18,773 nucleotides of DNA from an uncultured Bacteroides sp. (GTDB lineage Bacteria > Bacteroidota > Bacteroidia > Bacteroidales > Bacteroidaceae). The notes under the pieces were generated by a model that saw only the letters and a program-made list of their open reading frames with translations, was not told where the DNA came from and made no database searches. The stretch spans positions 1 through 18,773 of the forward strand of contig URCM01000060.1 of the NCBI GenBank assembly GCA_900546355.1, given 5' to 3'. Shown piece by piece: positions 1 to 7,620 of the stretch. How positions within the stretch are numbered: position 1 is the stretch's first letter; every line of letters begins with the position of its first letter. The position numbers and the translations under genes are program-made.

Positions 1-1
1 A

Positions 2-55
2 ACGGATACATCAAGCCAAGAAAAACTTTTTGAAGAAATTCAAAACAGCTTCTAA
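2..55 (+). CDS. possible C-terminal tail of a gene entering from the left (partial)
   Basis: One frame is open from the window edge for 17 codons (ending EEIQNSF) and stops with TAA eight bases before a terminator hairpin. That layout fits a gene convergent with the 977-aa lipoprotein gene and sharing its terminator. The stretch is too short to recognise. Bases 23-46 also match an intergenic sequence at 3600-3623 in 23 of 24 positions, so it may be repeat DNA and not coding. Confidence 0.25.
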   Translation, partial: TDTSSQEKLFEEIQNSF

Positions 56-62
56 GTTAATA

Positions 63-92
63 AAAATAAGAGTCCCGAAAGACCCTTATTTT
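63..92. terminator. two-way hairpin terminator
   Basis: The arms AAAATAAGAGTC and GACCCTTATTTT enclose the loop CCGAAA. Eleven of twelve positions pair, with one A-C mismatch, and the outer pairs form an A run and a T run on both strands. It lies 26 bases past the stop of the minus-strand lipoprotein gene and just past the possible plus-strand gene tail, so it can serve both. Confidence 0.75.
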
Positions 93-117
93 ATTTAGTT
101 AATTGGTAATTTCACAA

Positions 118-3051
118 TTAATTGGCTTCAGTTCCTGCAATCTTGCAGATAACATCTACACGGACAGTACCCCAATCATAAACTACATTGAACGGAACCT
201 TAATCTGGAAGTCACCTACTGTAGTATTATTGTTGATATATTCAAGAGTACCGAAGTAGTGATCCCGTTTACCATTTCCGTATTGGATTTCATTTTCACC
301 TTCATCATTTTTTTCCGGTGCTATATATTTAAAACGAATATTATTCGTAATAGCACTCAACTTGTCAGCAAAGTTACCCGGTGTTGAATTCAAGTCGGTA
401 GTAATATCACTTTCTAGACATTCAATCGCCTTGATACCGTAATATGCATAATAGTTTTCACCTTTCGTTACACTGCTATCATCGAAGTTATGGTCACGCC
501 AATCTACGAATGAAAGGATTACATCTGCTTGTGAGCCACCGGTTTCAGCATCTACGAAATTGGTTTCACCCGGATCAGTTACAGTAACAGGACGTAAGAA
601 TTTAGCATAGAACTTATTGTTGGACAATTCGAACGGAACATAGTCACAATTTTCTGCGTTAATCTGAATTTGTGCAGTAAATGTTTCTTTATCACCCAAT
701 TCGTTGTGGTCTGCATAGTTCAAGATATCCTTTGCATATTCAGTGTCCTGATATTCCAATACACTACCTGCTATCTTAACGATTTCCTGAGGAATACTGC
801 CTTTAGGTGCAGCATACAATGTCTTACCATCTGGAGATACCGTAATATCATAGCTCTTTCCTGTAAGACCAGTAACCGGAGTCAATCTTGCTTCTTGCGG
901 ATCAACGAAAACAAATTCTTTGTTCAACTTATCGTCAGTAAATGCTGTGTAAACAGAAGCAACTCCACTTACAGTAACATCATTGCCTACGAATGTATTC
1001 AAAATATCAGATTTGAATTGTCCTATAGATGATGTTGCCACACCTACCGGAGTGACGTTAGCATGAATATCTTCATAACCGCCACCTGCAACAGCACCAT
1101 TCTTCGCATACCAATAAGACTTAATCTTATCGCTATCGGCTACTGTTCCCGAAGGAGTCACATTGCGTTGAGAAGGAGTCCAAGTGAATGTGATGTAAAC
1201 ATATTGGTAAACGCCTGCACTAACTTCTCTTGTATAGCGGACGATAGCTTTAGCAGAAGCATTGTTCTTGAATACTTGGTAAGCGTTGTTGTTCTTAACC
1301 TTCCAGTGCAGAACTTGAGTTTCAGTTGCAGCATCGTCAGCTTCTGTTTGAGAAACAGCACCAACTTTGGTTATAACGGCTGTAGCATCTATTGTCGAAT
1401 TAGTGTATTGAGTTGCATTGTCTATGCCGCCATCCAATTTAAAGTCATCGTGGAATTCTTCTTTAGAAATACCTTGTGCTTCAAGCTTAGCAATGATTTG
1501 CTCTTCTACTTGATGCCATGTCAAGTCAAATGGTTTAACGGTTTCAGAACAATCAACAGTGTAAACATCATTAAAGTTGAAGTTAACATCCAAGACAACT
1601 TTACTTTCACTTGCAGCCGGAGTAGATACAATCTTGAATTTAGCGTAACCTACAGCAACGATATTATTACTGATAGTATCGGTCAAGGTAACACGTACCA
1701 ATGGTTCGCGGCCGATTTCTGCGCGGTTCTGTTCAGCACCATATGCTTGTTGTTTACCGTCCTTGGTCATTTGCGGTCTAAAGGTACAACCATTTTCACC
1801 GCCGATTTGTGCATGCGCACTTTCAGAAGTTTTGTTATCACCTACATGATAACCAACCAATTCATAGCTATATTTAAAGCCACGGTCTTCAGCTTTACCA
1901 TCACCGGCATATTCATCCAATTCTTTATGCACGTCGGTACCATCACTTTGTATCTCGTCAAAATGTGTATTGAACACTTCCGACAAATCTATGCCTTCAC
2001 TATTCCATGCAACTTCCATAAACGGCTCAGAAGCATTGATGGCAGCTTGGGCTGTTGTATGCAGGTGATAATTTTCCGTTTCATAAGGCTGTGCCTTTGC
2101 CAATACAATATTATGCGCATTTACAGCTTTAATAGCAGCATAGTCAGATGTGACAACCGTATCACCTTTTGCATCTGCATAATGAGCCTGCAATGCCATT
2201 ACAGTTACCTTGCCGTCTTTTTCAATATCTTTGATGGTTCCGTCTGTCAGGTGAGATTTAACGGTCAGAATGCCATTATTACCTTCCCAATCGTACACAT
2301 CAGCTGTCACTACACCGTCAGCTCTTGTGTAATTCTTGTCATCAGTGATATAAGTCAGATCCGTGATTTTCTTCCAGTCTACGTTAGACGGATTCATGTG
2401 GTAATAAGCAACCAAATCCGGAGTAACGGCTGTTTCACCGCCTACAGTCGGTTCATCATCTGCAAAATCACCATCGGCATCAACGCTCTTTGTGGTCAAC
2501 TTATGATAGTTGAATGAATAAACGCCAATAGCTTCAATTCCCTGGTAGTAAAAATCAGGCTGGAATACCAAACCTGTCAGACGATCACCCAGAATCATTC
2601 TTACTTTTTCCTTTAACTCATTGAAAGAGGCAGTCAGTTCCGACAAGTCTTCAGCGGTCATAAAGTCTTTTGACAATTCGCTTTTCAAGTCTGAAATTTG
2701 TTCCTGTACGTCTTCCAGCGAAGCCAATTTGTCAATCTGAGCTTGCAGCTCTGCCTTTGCTTTTTCAATCAAAGCATTAACAGCCTCTTCATCCAAGCCT
2801 TCAGTACCTTCACCAGAGTTGACTTTATTTAAAGCCTCTTCTGCATCAGCTTTTGCTTGCTGTGCATCGCTTAAAGCTTGACTTACTTGACTCTCTAAAG
2901 CTTCCAAATCATCAAGAGCTGCTTGTTGGCTTGTTTGCTCTTGGCGCAGGCTTTCGATGTCATCATCGTAGTCTTTACAAGAGGTAAAAGTTCCTGTTGA
3001 AGCGAACAAAAGCGCTCCGAACAGCAGTGCACTTAAATACTTTTTTCTCAT
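118..3051 (-). CDS. large surface lipoprotein, S-layer-like (977 aa)
   Basis: Probable abundant lipid-anchored protein of the outer surface; the exact function is not recognised. What is seen: a signal peptide (MRKKYLSALLFGALLFAS) with a signal peptidase II site before Cys25 (FTSC), then KDYDDD. Such an acidic stretch right after the lipid Cys is the known surface-export type signal of Bacteroidetes lipoproteins. Residues about 32-155 are Ala/Glu/Gln-rich heptads typical of a coiled coil. The rest is long, polar, beta-rich and cysteine-poor, beginning LTGLVFQPDFYYQGIEAI. The C-terminal pattern (VPFNVVYDWGTV) resembles that of the 917-aa protein (MPISITDAWGLV), so the two are probably divergent members of one family sharing nearly identical starts. 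This start is chosen because it opens the signal peptide. The architecture recalls the phase-variable surface-layer family of B. thetaiotaomicron; that link is inference. Confidence 0.85.
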   Translation of the reverse strand: MRKKYLSALLFGALLFASTGTFTSCKDYDDDIESLRQEQTSQQAALDDLEALESQVSQALSDAQQAKADAEEALNKVNSGEGTEGLDEEAVNALIEKAKAELQAQIDKLASLEDVQEQISDLKSELSKDFMTAEDLSELTASFNELKEKVRMILGDRLTGLVFQPDFYYQGIEAIGVYSFNYHKLTTKSVDADGDFADDEPTVGGETAVTPDLVAYYHMNPSNVDWKKITDLTYITDDKNYTRADGVVTADVYDWEGNNGILTVKSHLTDGTIKDIEKDGKVTVMALQAHYADAKGDTVVTSDYAAIKAVNAHNIVLAKAQPYETENYHLHTTAQAAINASEPFMEVAWNSEGIDLSEVFNTHFDEIQSDGTDVHKELDEYAGDGKAEDRGFKYSYELVGYHVGDNKTSESAHAQIGGENGCTFRPQMTKDGKQQAYGAEQNRAEIGREPLVRVTLTDTISNNIVAVGYAKFKIVSTPAASESKVVLDVNFNFNDVYTVDCSETVKPFDLTWHQVEEQIIAKLEAQGISKEEFHDDFKLDGGIDNATQYTNSTIDATAVITKVGAVSQTEADDAATETQVLHWKVKNNNAYQVFKNNASAKAIVRYTREVSAGVYQYVYITFTWTPSQRNVTPSGTVADSDKIKSYWYAKNGAVAGGGYEDIHANVTPVGVATSSIGQFKSDILNTFVGNDVTVSGVASVYTAFTDDKLNKEFVFVDPQEARLTPVTGLTGKSYDITVSPDGKTLYAAPKGSIPQEIVKIAGSVLEYQDTEYAKDILNYADHNELGDKETFTAQIQINAENCDYVPFELSNNKFYAKFLRPVTVTDPGETNFVDAETGGSQADVILSFVDWRDHNFDDSSVTKGENYYAYYGIKAIECLESDITTDLNSTPGNFADKLSAITNNIRFKYIAPEKNDEGENEIQYGNGKRDHYFGTLEYINNNTTVGDFQIKVPFNVVYDWGTVRVDVICKIAGTEAN

Positions 3052-3177
3052 AAAAAATTAAATTTAATTTATAAATTAAAAGATTCAAATCGTTCTAACC
3101 CAAGCCGTTAAGCTCGCCGTTTCTCTCCCGTCCCAAGCCGGATAAAACCCTTGTCTTGTTATCGCGCCGGCTACTGA
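2956..3177 (-). repeat. left arm of ~220-bp inverted repeat (leader plus first 32 codons)
   Basis: Read on the minus strand, this stretch matches 7575-7795 read on the plus strand. The first 46 bases (3177 down to 3132) are identical. The remaining leader has about ten differences and one single-base gap, and the 32 codons through CKDYDDDI differ at only a few bases. Outside the arms the similarity ends abruptly. The arm includes a signal-peptide coding region and an 18-bp A/T palindrome centred on AATTTATAAATT just before the start codon. Confidence 0.9.
3132..3177 (-). promoter_or_regulatory. conserved 5' leader element with hairpin
   Basis: This 46-base block is perfectly conserved with 7575-7620. 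It can fold: AGCCG pairs with CGGCT and GATAA pairs with TTATC, with a short bulge on the 5' side and a loop containing CAAGACAAGGG. If transcription starts near 3331, the block sits inside a leader of about 280 nt. Its role is unknown; it could be an RNA control element or a recombination site. Confidence 0.5.
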
Positions 3178-3336
3178 CCAAACAGAGCCGTAATGCTTTC
3201 TACACGGGGATAAAGCGGTTTTGCCATAGAACTCTGTGCTTCTCTACTCATGCCGGAACCGTATCCGGATACGATTCTTTCACTTTTGAAAAGATTTCCA
3301 TTCACAATTTTGTTTTAGAAGACAACTTTCAAGGCA

Positions 3337-3366
3337 CAAATGTATAAGTTTTATTTCATACACAAT
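3337..3366 (-). promoter_or_regulatory. candidate Bacteroidetes promoter for the 977-aa lipoprotein
   Basis: On the minus strand TACATTTG (3344-3337) matches the Bacteroidetes -7 consensus TAnnTTTG exactly. ATTG at 3366-3363 is a partial -33 box (consensus TTTG) 18 bases upstream, slightly short of the usual 19-21. Transcription would start near 3331 and give a leader of about 280 nt. The promoter lies inside the 4.4-kb segment between the inverted repeats. Confidence 0.5.
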
Positions 3367-3569
3367 CACGATACTACCAAAAAGTTCTATTAAATTTGCA
3401 TTTATTAACACACTTGCCTTTTGTGAGGCACACAAACGGAGAAGCTGTACAATCTTTTTGTCATAAGCGTCGAGACAAGCGGATGGTTACTCCTTTTACA
3501 TTATAAGGAGGCTTGCAATTAACCTGCCCGGAAACATCCACCTGGACGCATACGGGCGGGCTAACCCCA

Positions 3570-3603
3570 CCCCTACGTGGCTAATGGCGGACATTCATTA
3601 AAC
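3570..3603 (+). repeat. dispersed CCTACGT repeat, copy 1
   Basis: Shares about 34 bases with 18541-18575, with three substitutions and a single one-base gap. The core is CCCCTACGT-GGCTNATNGCGG followed by ACATNCATTAAAC. It is intergenic and non-coding. Confidence 0.7.
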
Positions 3604-3664
3604 TTTTTGTAGAAATTCAAAACCTGCGGATAATCGCCCAGGGCATTTCACGGGAAGTTTTAGC

Positions 3665-3699
3665 GCATTAAAAATCCAGTTTCAGTGCACTGAAACTGG
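3665..3699 (-). terminator. terminator of the LOG-kdsD-PfkB cluster
   Basis: Bases 3676-3699 form a perfect 24-bp palindrome (half-site CCAGTTTCAGTG). On the minus strand it is followed by ATTTTTAATG, a short T run, and it lies about 63 bases past the PfkB stop. This fits Rho-independent termination of the minus-strand cluster. The perfect two-fold symmetry would also suit a protein-binding site. Confidence 0.6.
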
Positions 3700-3761
3700 G
3701 TGAAACTGCCTATAGGCGGCCAGCCGATGATGTCATCCACGGGGAATAAGAACCCGGGAAA

Positions 3762-4715
3762 CTACCGGCGGAACGTTTGGGCAAATTCCAGCGATACACA
3801 ATTGGCCGTGCTGCGGCACGCTTCGCTGCCGAATGCCAGGCCGCAGGCGATGATGTCGTCCCAGTCTTTTTTGCCCAGTGCATCGATGTCGGAACGCCGG
3901 ATACGGTTTTGTATCAAGCCATACACAATGCCGGCATTGAAGTTGTCGCCCGCGCCGATGGTGCTTACGGTTTCTACTTTCGGGACGGGGAAACGATTGG
4001 CATACGCACGAGTAAACAAGCTGACATCGCGTGCTCCGTCGGTATAGATGAACGGATTGCAATAGAAGCTGACCTTCTGGCGGTATACCTTCTCTGCATC
4101 ATCCAGTCCGAACATGAAGCGGAAGTCTTCGGAAGACCCGCGCAGGATATCGGCGTATTCAAAATTTTCAAGGATGGTAGGCATCAACTTGATAGCCTCG
4201 TTGGCATGGGTGCTGCGGAAGTTGACATCGTAATAAATAATCGCTCCCCGTTCGCGCGCCAGGTCGAGCAGTTCTTTCACTTTATCCCGAAGTACCGGCG
4301 TCACGGCAAAATACGAACCTATCATGACGATGTCATCCGCCTGGATGTCGGGCATCGTCACGTCCAATCGCTGGCGGGGGTAATCCTTATAGAAAATATA
4401 TTCGGCGTCGTTATGCTCATTGAGGAAAGCCAGGGACACGGGCGACTTTCCATCCGGAAAGACATTGACATTGTCTGTGCACACCCCGTTGGCGCGCATA
4501 TTGTCGAGAATCATCTTTCCGACCCGGTCGTTTCCCGTTTCGCTGATAAACGTCACGTCGACTCCCATCCTGCCCAATGAAATCATCGCGTTGTAGACGG
4601 ACCCTCCGGGGACAGCGGCTTGCGGCTGTCCGTCGCGGAACAAAATATCCAGGATGGTTTCTCCTATTCCTATTACTTTTCTATTCATAGCCGTATGTAT
4701 GTTAGATTGAATCAT
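3762..4715 (-). CDS. PfkB-family sugar kinase (fructokinase-like)
   Basis: ATP-dependent kinase of the ribokinase/PfkB family, cytoplasmic, phosphorylating a sugar or sugar acid; the exact substrate cannot be read from the sequence. Numbering from the internal Met at 4688 gives a 308-aa protein, normal for the family. The N-terminal motif PGGSVYNAMISLGRMG lies at residues 27-42. DVNFRS lies at 154-159. The C-terminal signature TIGAGDNFNAG lies at 243-253, where Asp248 is the expected catalytic base. The start at 4715 overlaps the stop of the upstream isomerase gene as ATGA, which suggests coupled translation. The in-frame ATG at 4688 (MNRKVIGIGE) matches where family members usually begin and is a real alternative. 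Third gene of the LOG-kdsD-PfkB cluster, followed by a terminator hairpin. Confidence 0.88.
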   Translation of the reverse strand: MIQSNIHTAMNRKVIGIGETILDILFRDGQPQAAVPGGSVYNAMISLGRMGVDVTFISETGNDRVGKMILDNMRANGVCTDNVNVFPDGKSPVSLAFLNEHNDAEYIFYKDYPRQRLDVTMPDIQADDIVMIGSYFAVTPVLRDKVKELLDLARERGAIIYYDVNFRSTHANEAIKLMPTILENFEYADILRGSSEDFRFMFGLDDAEKVYRQKVSFYCNPFIYTDGARDVSLFTRAYANRFPVPKVETVSTIGAGDNFNAGIVYGLIQNRIRRSDIDALGKKDWDDIIACGLAFGSEACRSTANCVSLEFAQTFRR

Positions 4716-5311
4716 TTGCTAAGCTCGCGCGAACGTTCGCCCAAGTATCCGCCGTGATGGCGTTTGCTATAGTCTTCTATCGTAAATCCCGTGCATTTCA
4801 TCGTTTCTACCACCAAGATGTCGCCTATTACGGTCATTACGGTGGTAGAAGTGGTGGGGGTCATGCCCAGCGGGCATACTTCTGCCGGATGGCCCGTGGC
4901 GATGCAGATGTCGGCGGCTTCGGCCAACGGGCTGTCGGGATTGCCGGTAATGACAATCTTTTTCAATGCAGGATTCAAGCCTTCCGCCAAAGCGGTCAGC
5001 TCGATAATCTCACGCGTCTTGCCCGAATTGGATATCAGGAGCAGCAGGTCGTTTTCCTGCAAGATACCCAAATCGCCATGTTGCGCTTCGCTGGGGTGAA
5101 GGAAAACCGCCGGCGTCCCCGTAGAACAAAAGGTAGTGGCGATGTTCATGGCTATTTGTCCGGCTTTACCCATGCCACTGGTAACCAACTTTCCCTTTTT
5201 GTGGTGCACTTGCTCTATAATCAAGGCGACTGCCTTTTCGTATGCGTCCGTTACCGGAATATCGAGCACGGCTTGCGCTTCGCGGCGCAACAATTCATGA
5301 ATAGCATCCAT
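4712..5311 (-). CDS. kdsD: single-domain arabinose-5-phosphate isomerase (SIS domain)
   Basis: Probably interconverts ribulose-5-phosphate and arabinose-5-phosphate, the first step toward KDO for lipopolysaccharide. This 199-aa protein is one SIS domain. TSGMGKAG lies at residues 44-51 (Lys49 at the expected catalytic Lys site), HPSEAQHGDLG at 72-82, SNSGKTREI at 94-102, TPTTSTT at 151-157, and YSKRHHGGYLGE at 181-192 (a histidine of the HHGG motif aligns with the catalytic His of KdsD). The two C-terminal CBS domains of E. coli KdsD are absent, as is known for the single-domain enzyme of Bacteroides fragilis. Its stop overlaps the next gene's start, so it is probably coupled to the PfkB kinase. 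Another SIS sugar-phosphate isomerase is possible but less likely. Confidence 0.82.
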   Translation of the reverse strand: MDAIHELLRREAQAVLDIPVTDAYEKAVALIIEQVHHKKGKLVTSGMGKAGQIAMNIATTFCSTGTPAVFLHPSEAQHGDLGILQENDLLLLISNSGKTREIIELTALAEGLNPALKKIVITGNPDSPLAEAADICIATGHPAEVCPLGMTPTTSTTVMTVIGDILVVETMKCTGFTIEDYSKRHHGGYLGERSRELSK

Positions 5312-5355
5312 TTCTTTTATGAATCGTTTACAGTTAATAATTAATGGTTTTTGCG

Positions 5356-5378
5356 TATCCGCAATGGGCCAACGTAGG
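5356..5378 (-). repeat. dispersed CCTACGT repeat, copy 2
   Basis: On the minus strand CCTACGTTGGCCCATTGCGG plus the next three bases matches 18543-18565 in 21 of 23 positions. It lies in the 74-base gap between the LOG stop and the isomerase start, in the opposite orientation to the other two copies. Confidence 0.65.
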
Positions 5379-5385
5379 AACGGAG

Positions 5386-5922
5386 TCAGCCCGCCAGCAG
5401 CGTTGTCAGTTCTTCAAACGTATTTGCTACCTTATAATATTGTTTCAGCGGCCGGTGGGCGAAGCGGGTTGTCTCCAATTTGTCGAAGAAACGAAGGATA
5501 TCATCCCAGAATCCATTCACATTGTAAAAAATAACCTGCTTGCTGTGATAGCCGATGGTAGCGGAAGCCATGACATGAAATACTTCATCGAGTGTGCCTA
5601 CCCCTCCGGGCAATGCCAGCATCACTTCGGCTTCTTGCAGCATGATGTCCTTGCGGTCGCTCAGGTTGACGGCGCGGAACGTCACGTCCAGCTTGTCGCT
5701 CACCATGCCCCGTTCTTCCAGCTTGGTAGGCACTACTCCCATAATCATCGCTCCCTTTTCCTTGGCGGCACCGGCTACGGCTTCCATCAGCCCGGTATTC
5801 GACCCTCCGTATATCAACCACTTATGATGTTCGCCCATCCATGCGCCCAGCTCTTTTGCCTTCTCCTTGTAAACCGGCTCTATCGCGTCGGACGCAGAAC
5901 AGAACAGTGCTATTTTATCCAT
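5386..5922 (-). CDS. LOG-family nucleotide phosphoribohydrolase
   Basis: LOG (lysine-decarboxylase-like, TIGR00730) family protein of 178 aa, the usual length. Family members split nucleoside 5'-monophosphates into base and ribose 5-phosphate; in plants and some bacteria this releases cytokinin bases. The physiological substrate here is unknown. Seen: IYGGSNTGLM at residues 37-46 and the family signature PGGVGTLDE at 105-113, with the Arg90-Lys91 pair (SDRKDIM) before it; these form the nucleotide-binding and catalytic site. It is the first gene of a minus-strand cluster, 74 bases ahead of the kdsD-like gene, and diverges from the M16 peptidase gene. No convincing TAnnTTTG promoter was found upstream of it. 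Confidence 0.88.
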   Translation of the reverse strand: MDKIALFCSASDAIEPVYKEKAKELGAWMGEHHKWLIYGGSNTGLMEAVAGAAKEKGAMIMGVVPTKLEERGMVSDKLDVTFRAVNLSDRKDIMLQEAEVMLALPGGVGTLDEVFHVMASATIGYHSKQVIFYNVNGFWDDILRFFDKLETTRFAHRPLKQYYKVANTFEELTTLLAG

Positions 5923-6104
5923 ACTTCCGTTTTTTTAATTCTTAGGTTTGCGGGTCCCGGCTCCGTTGCAAGGGTACAGATTCACGTTGGCGTCCGTCGT
6001 TTCGGCCATCACTTTTCCTCCGTATTCCATCGCATGAAATGCAAGAACTCCTCATCTTCTTGCAAATATCTGTATTTTTTCTGCAAAAGCAATGAGTATT
6101 ATTG

Positions 6105-6112
6105 TATTTTTG
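6105..6112 (+). promoter_or_regulatory. candidate -7 box for the M16 peptidase gene
   Basis: TATTTTTG matches TAnnTTTG exactly. TCTG at 6080-6083 is a weak -33 element 21 bases upstream. Transcription would begin about 6119, which leaves a leader of about 20 nt before the ATG at 6138 and argues against any earlier start codon. Confidence 0.5.
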
Positions 6113-6137
6113 CATCCAAATTTAGTTGAAGAAGCAA

Positions 6138-7364
6138 ATGGCAACTTATCAAACCGTCACTTTACCGAACGGAATACGCATGATACACGAGCCGAACCCC
6201 ATTGGGGTGGCTTATTGTGGTTATGCCATCGACGCCGGCACGCGCGACGAACGTGAAGACGAGCAGGGCATGGCGCATTTCGTAGAGCATCTTATATTTA
6301 AAGGTACCCGCAAACGGCACGCCTGGCACATCTTGAACCGCATGGAAAACGTGGGAGGCGACTTGAACGCTTATACCAACAAGGAAGAAACGGTAGTCTA
6401 TAGCGCGTTTCTGAAAGAAGACTTCCTGCGCGCCGCCGAGCTGTTGACCGATATCGTATTCCACAGCACCTTCCCGCAGAACGAAATAGAGAAAGAAGTG
6501 GAAGTCATCATCGACGAAATACAAAGCTATGAGGACAGCCCCGCCGAACTGATATTCGATGACTTCGAGGAATTGATATTTCCCAATCATCCGCTGGGAC
6601 GGAACATCTTGGGGAAACCTGGACAATTACGTAATTTCCGGAGTGAAGACGCGCTCGGCTTCGTGCACCGTTATTACAAGCCCGATAACCTGGTATTCTT
6701 TGTGCAAGGCAACATCGACTTCAACCGCATCGTGCGGATTATGGAGAAGGTGACGGCAGACATTCCTGCCGGTGCGGTGGAGGATTATACCCGTCAGGCT
6801 CCCGGCATTTACCAGCCCCGCCAGCTGACCCTGCACAAAGACACGCACCAGGCGCACGTCATGATAGGAGGACGGGGATATAACGCTTACGACGAACGGC
6901 GCACCGGGCTGTATTTATTGAATAACATCTTGGGCGGACCGGGCATGAACAGCCGCCTGAATGTGTCGTTGCGTGAACGGAAAGGATTGGTTTACAACGT
7001 AGAATCGAACCTGACATCCTATACCGACACGGGAACTTTCTGCATATATTTCGGATGTGACCCGAAAGATGCAGACCGGTGTATAGAGTTGGTACAGAAG
7101 GAATTGCGCCGGCTTCGTGAACAACCGCTTACTTCTTCGAAGCTGAATGCCGCCAAAAAGCAAATCATCGGACAAATCGGTGTGGCAAGCGACAATTTTG
7201 AAAACAATGCCCTCGATATGGCGAAATGTTTCCTGCACTACAAACACTACGAATCGAAAGAAGAACTGTTCCGCCGCATAGAAGCCCTCACTGCATCCCA
7301 ACTGCAGGACATCGCCAACGAAATGTTTGCCGAAGATTATCTGTCAACCTTGATTTACCGCTAA
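6138..7364 (+). CDS. M16-family zinc protease (pitrilysin/insulinase-like)
   Basis: Zinc metallopeptidase of family M16, 408 aa, like the processing-peptidase-type short M16 proteins of bacteria. The inverted zinc motif HFVEH lies at residues 47-51 (His47 and His51 bind zinc, Glu50 is the general base). The third ligand is probably Glu127 in VIIDEI, 76 residues later as usual. The middle and C-terminal halves form the second M16 fold (GGPGMNSRLNVSLRERKGLVYNV), including the RxxxGLxY-type substrate-binding region. No signal peptide is seen, so it is probably cytoplasmic. ATG 6138 (MATYQTVTLP) is preferred to an in-frame TTG at 6126 because the promoter candidate lies so close and purines (GAAGAAG) precede the ATG. 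It is transcribed alone, divergent from the LOG cluster, and ends at a strong hairpin terminator. Confidence 0.9.
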   Translation: MATYQTVTLPNGIRMIHEPNPIGVAYCGYAIDAGTRDEREDEQGMAHFVEHLIFKGTRKRHAWHILNRMENVGGDLNAYTNKEETVVYSAFLKEDFLRAAELLTDIVFHSTFPQNEIEKEVEVIIDEIQSYEDSPAELIFDDFEELIFPNHPLGRNILGKPGQLRNFRSEDALGFVHRYYKPDNLVFFVQGNIDFNRIVRIMEKVTADIPAGAVEDYTRQAPGIYQPRQLTLHKDTHQAHVMIGGRGYNAYDERRTGLYLLNNILGGPGMNSRLNVSLRERKGLVYNVESNLTSYTDTGTFCIYFGCDPKDADRCIELVQKELRRLREQPLTSSKLNAAKKQIIGQIGVASDNFENNALDMAKCFLHYKHYESKEELFRRIEALTASQLQDIANEMFAEDYLSTLIYR

Positions 7365-7385
7365 ATCCTGCATACGCTGAAAACG

Positions 7386-7436
7386 CCCAAGGCACACAAA
7401 GGAACCTGCAACCCTTCCTTTGTGTGCCTTTTTGGG
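7386..7436 (+). terminator. terminator of the M16 peptidase gene
   Basis: A perfect 16-bp stem (AAGGCACACAAAGGAA, 7389-7404, with its complement at 7415-7430) encloses a 10-base loop and is followed by TTTT. It starts about 25 bases past the stop codon. The symmetric stem with A/T ends could also work on the other strand. Confidence 0.85.
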
Positions 7437-7574
7437 TATAGCCTCCTCACATGCTTTTTCCCTCTTTCAGTTCAACTTCCGGACTACAAAACCGGCACAT
7501 TTTCGCACTGAATGTTATTAAACCTTAAATCGAAGAAATTAATTTCCTCATTATAAGCAATTTACCGATTGTGT

Positions 7575-7620
7575 TCAGTAGCCGGCGCGATAACAAGACA
7601 AGGGTTTTATCCGGCTTGGG
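7575..7620 (+). promoter_or_regulatory. conserved 5' leader element with hairpin, second copy
   Basis: Identical to the 46-base leader block upstream of the 977-aa gene, with the same possible fold (AGCCG/CGGCT and GATAA/TTATC arms). It ends 79 bases before the start codon. Such conservation outside the coding region suggests selection on the element or recent gene conversion. Confidence 0.5.

Larger units (their letters stand above)
3178..3761. other. intergenic region between surface lipoprotein and PfkB kinase genes
   Basis: No convincing gene is seen in these 584 bases. They hold the upstream leader and promoter candidate of the 977-aa gene (3178-3366), a 14-bp palindrome (CGTATCCGGATACG, 3260-3273), one copy of the dispersed CCTACGT repeat (3570-3603), a stretch matching the window start (3600-3623), and the PfkB terminator palindrome (3676-3699). 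Confidence 0.7.

Noticed and set aside
1063..2517. Open frame of 484 codons on the plus strand within the 977-aa gene
   Set aside because: Antisense shadow of a gene with a clear signal peptide and lipid Cys; Cys- and Ile-rich product without domain sense.
3156..3347. Small 63-codon plus-strand frame
   Set aside because: It overlaps the conserved leader and the promoter candidate of the minus-strand lipoprotein gene, with no start signal or recognisable product.
5969..5976. TACCCTTG as promoter for the LOG cluster
   Set aside because: One mismatch to TAnnTTTG and no -33 element at a suitable distance.
6126..6137. TTG start giving four extra residues to the M16 peptidase
   Set aside because: The nearby promoter candidate and purine-rich sequence favour ATG 6138; TTG starts are rare.
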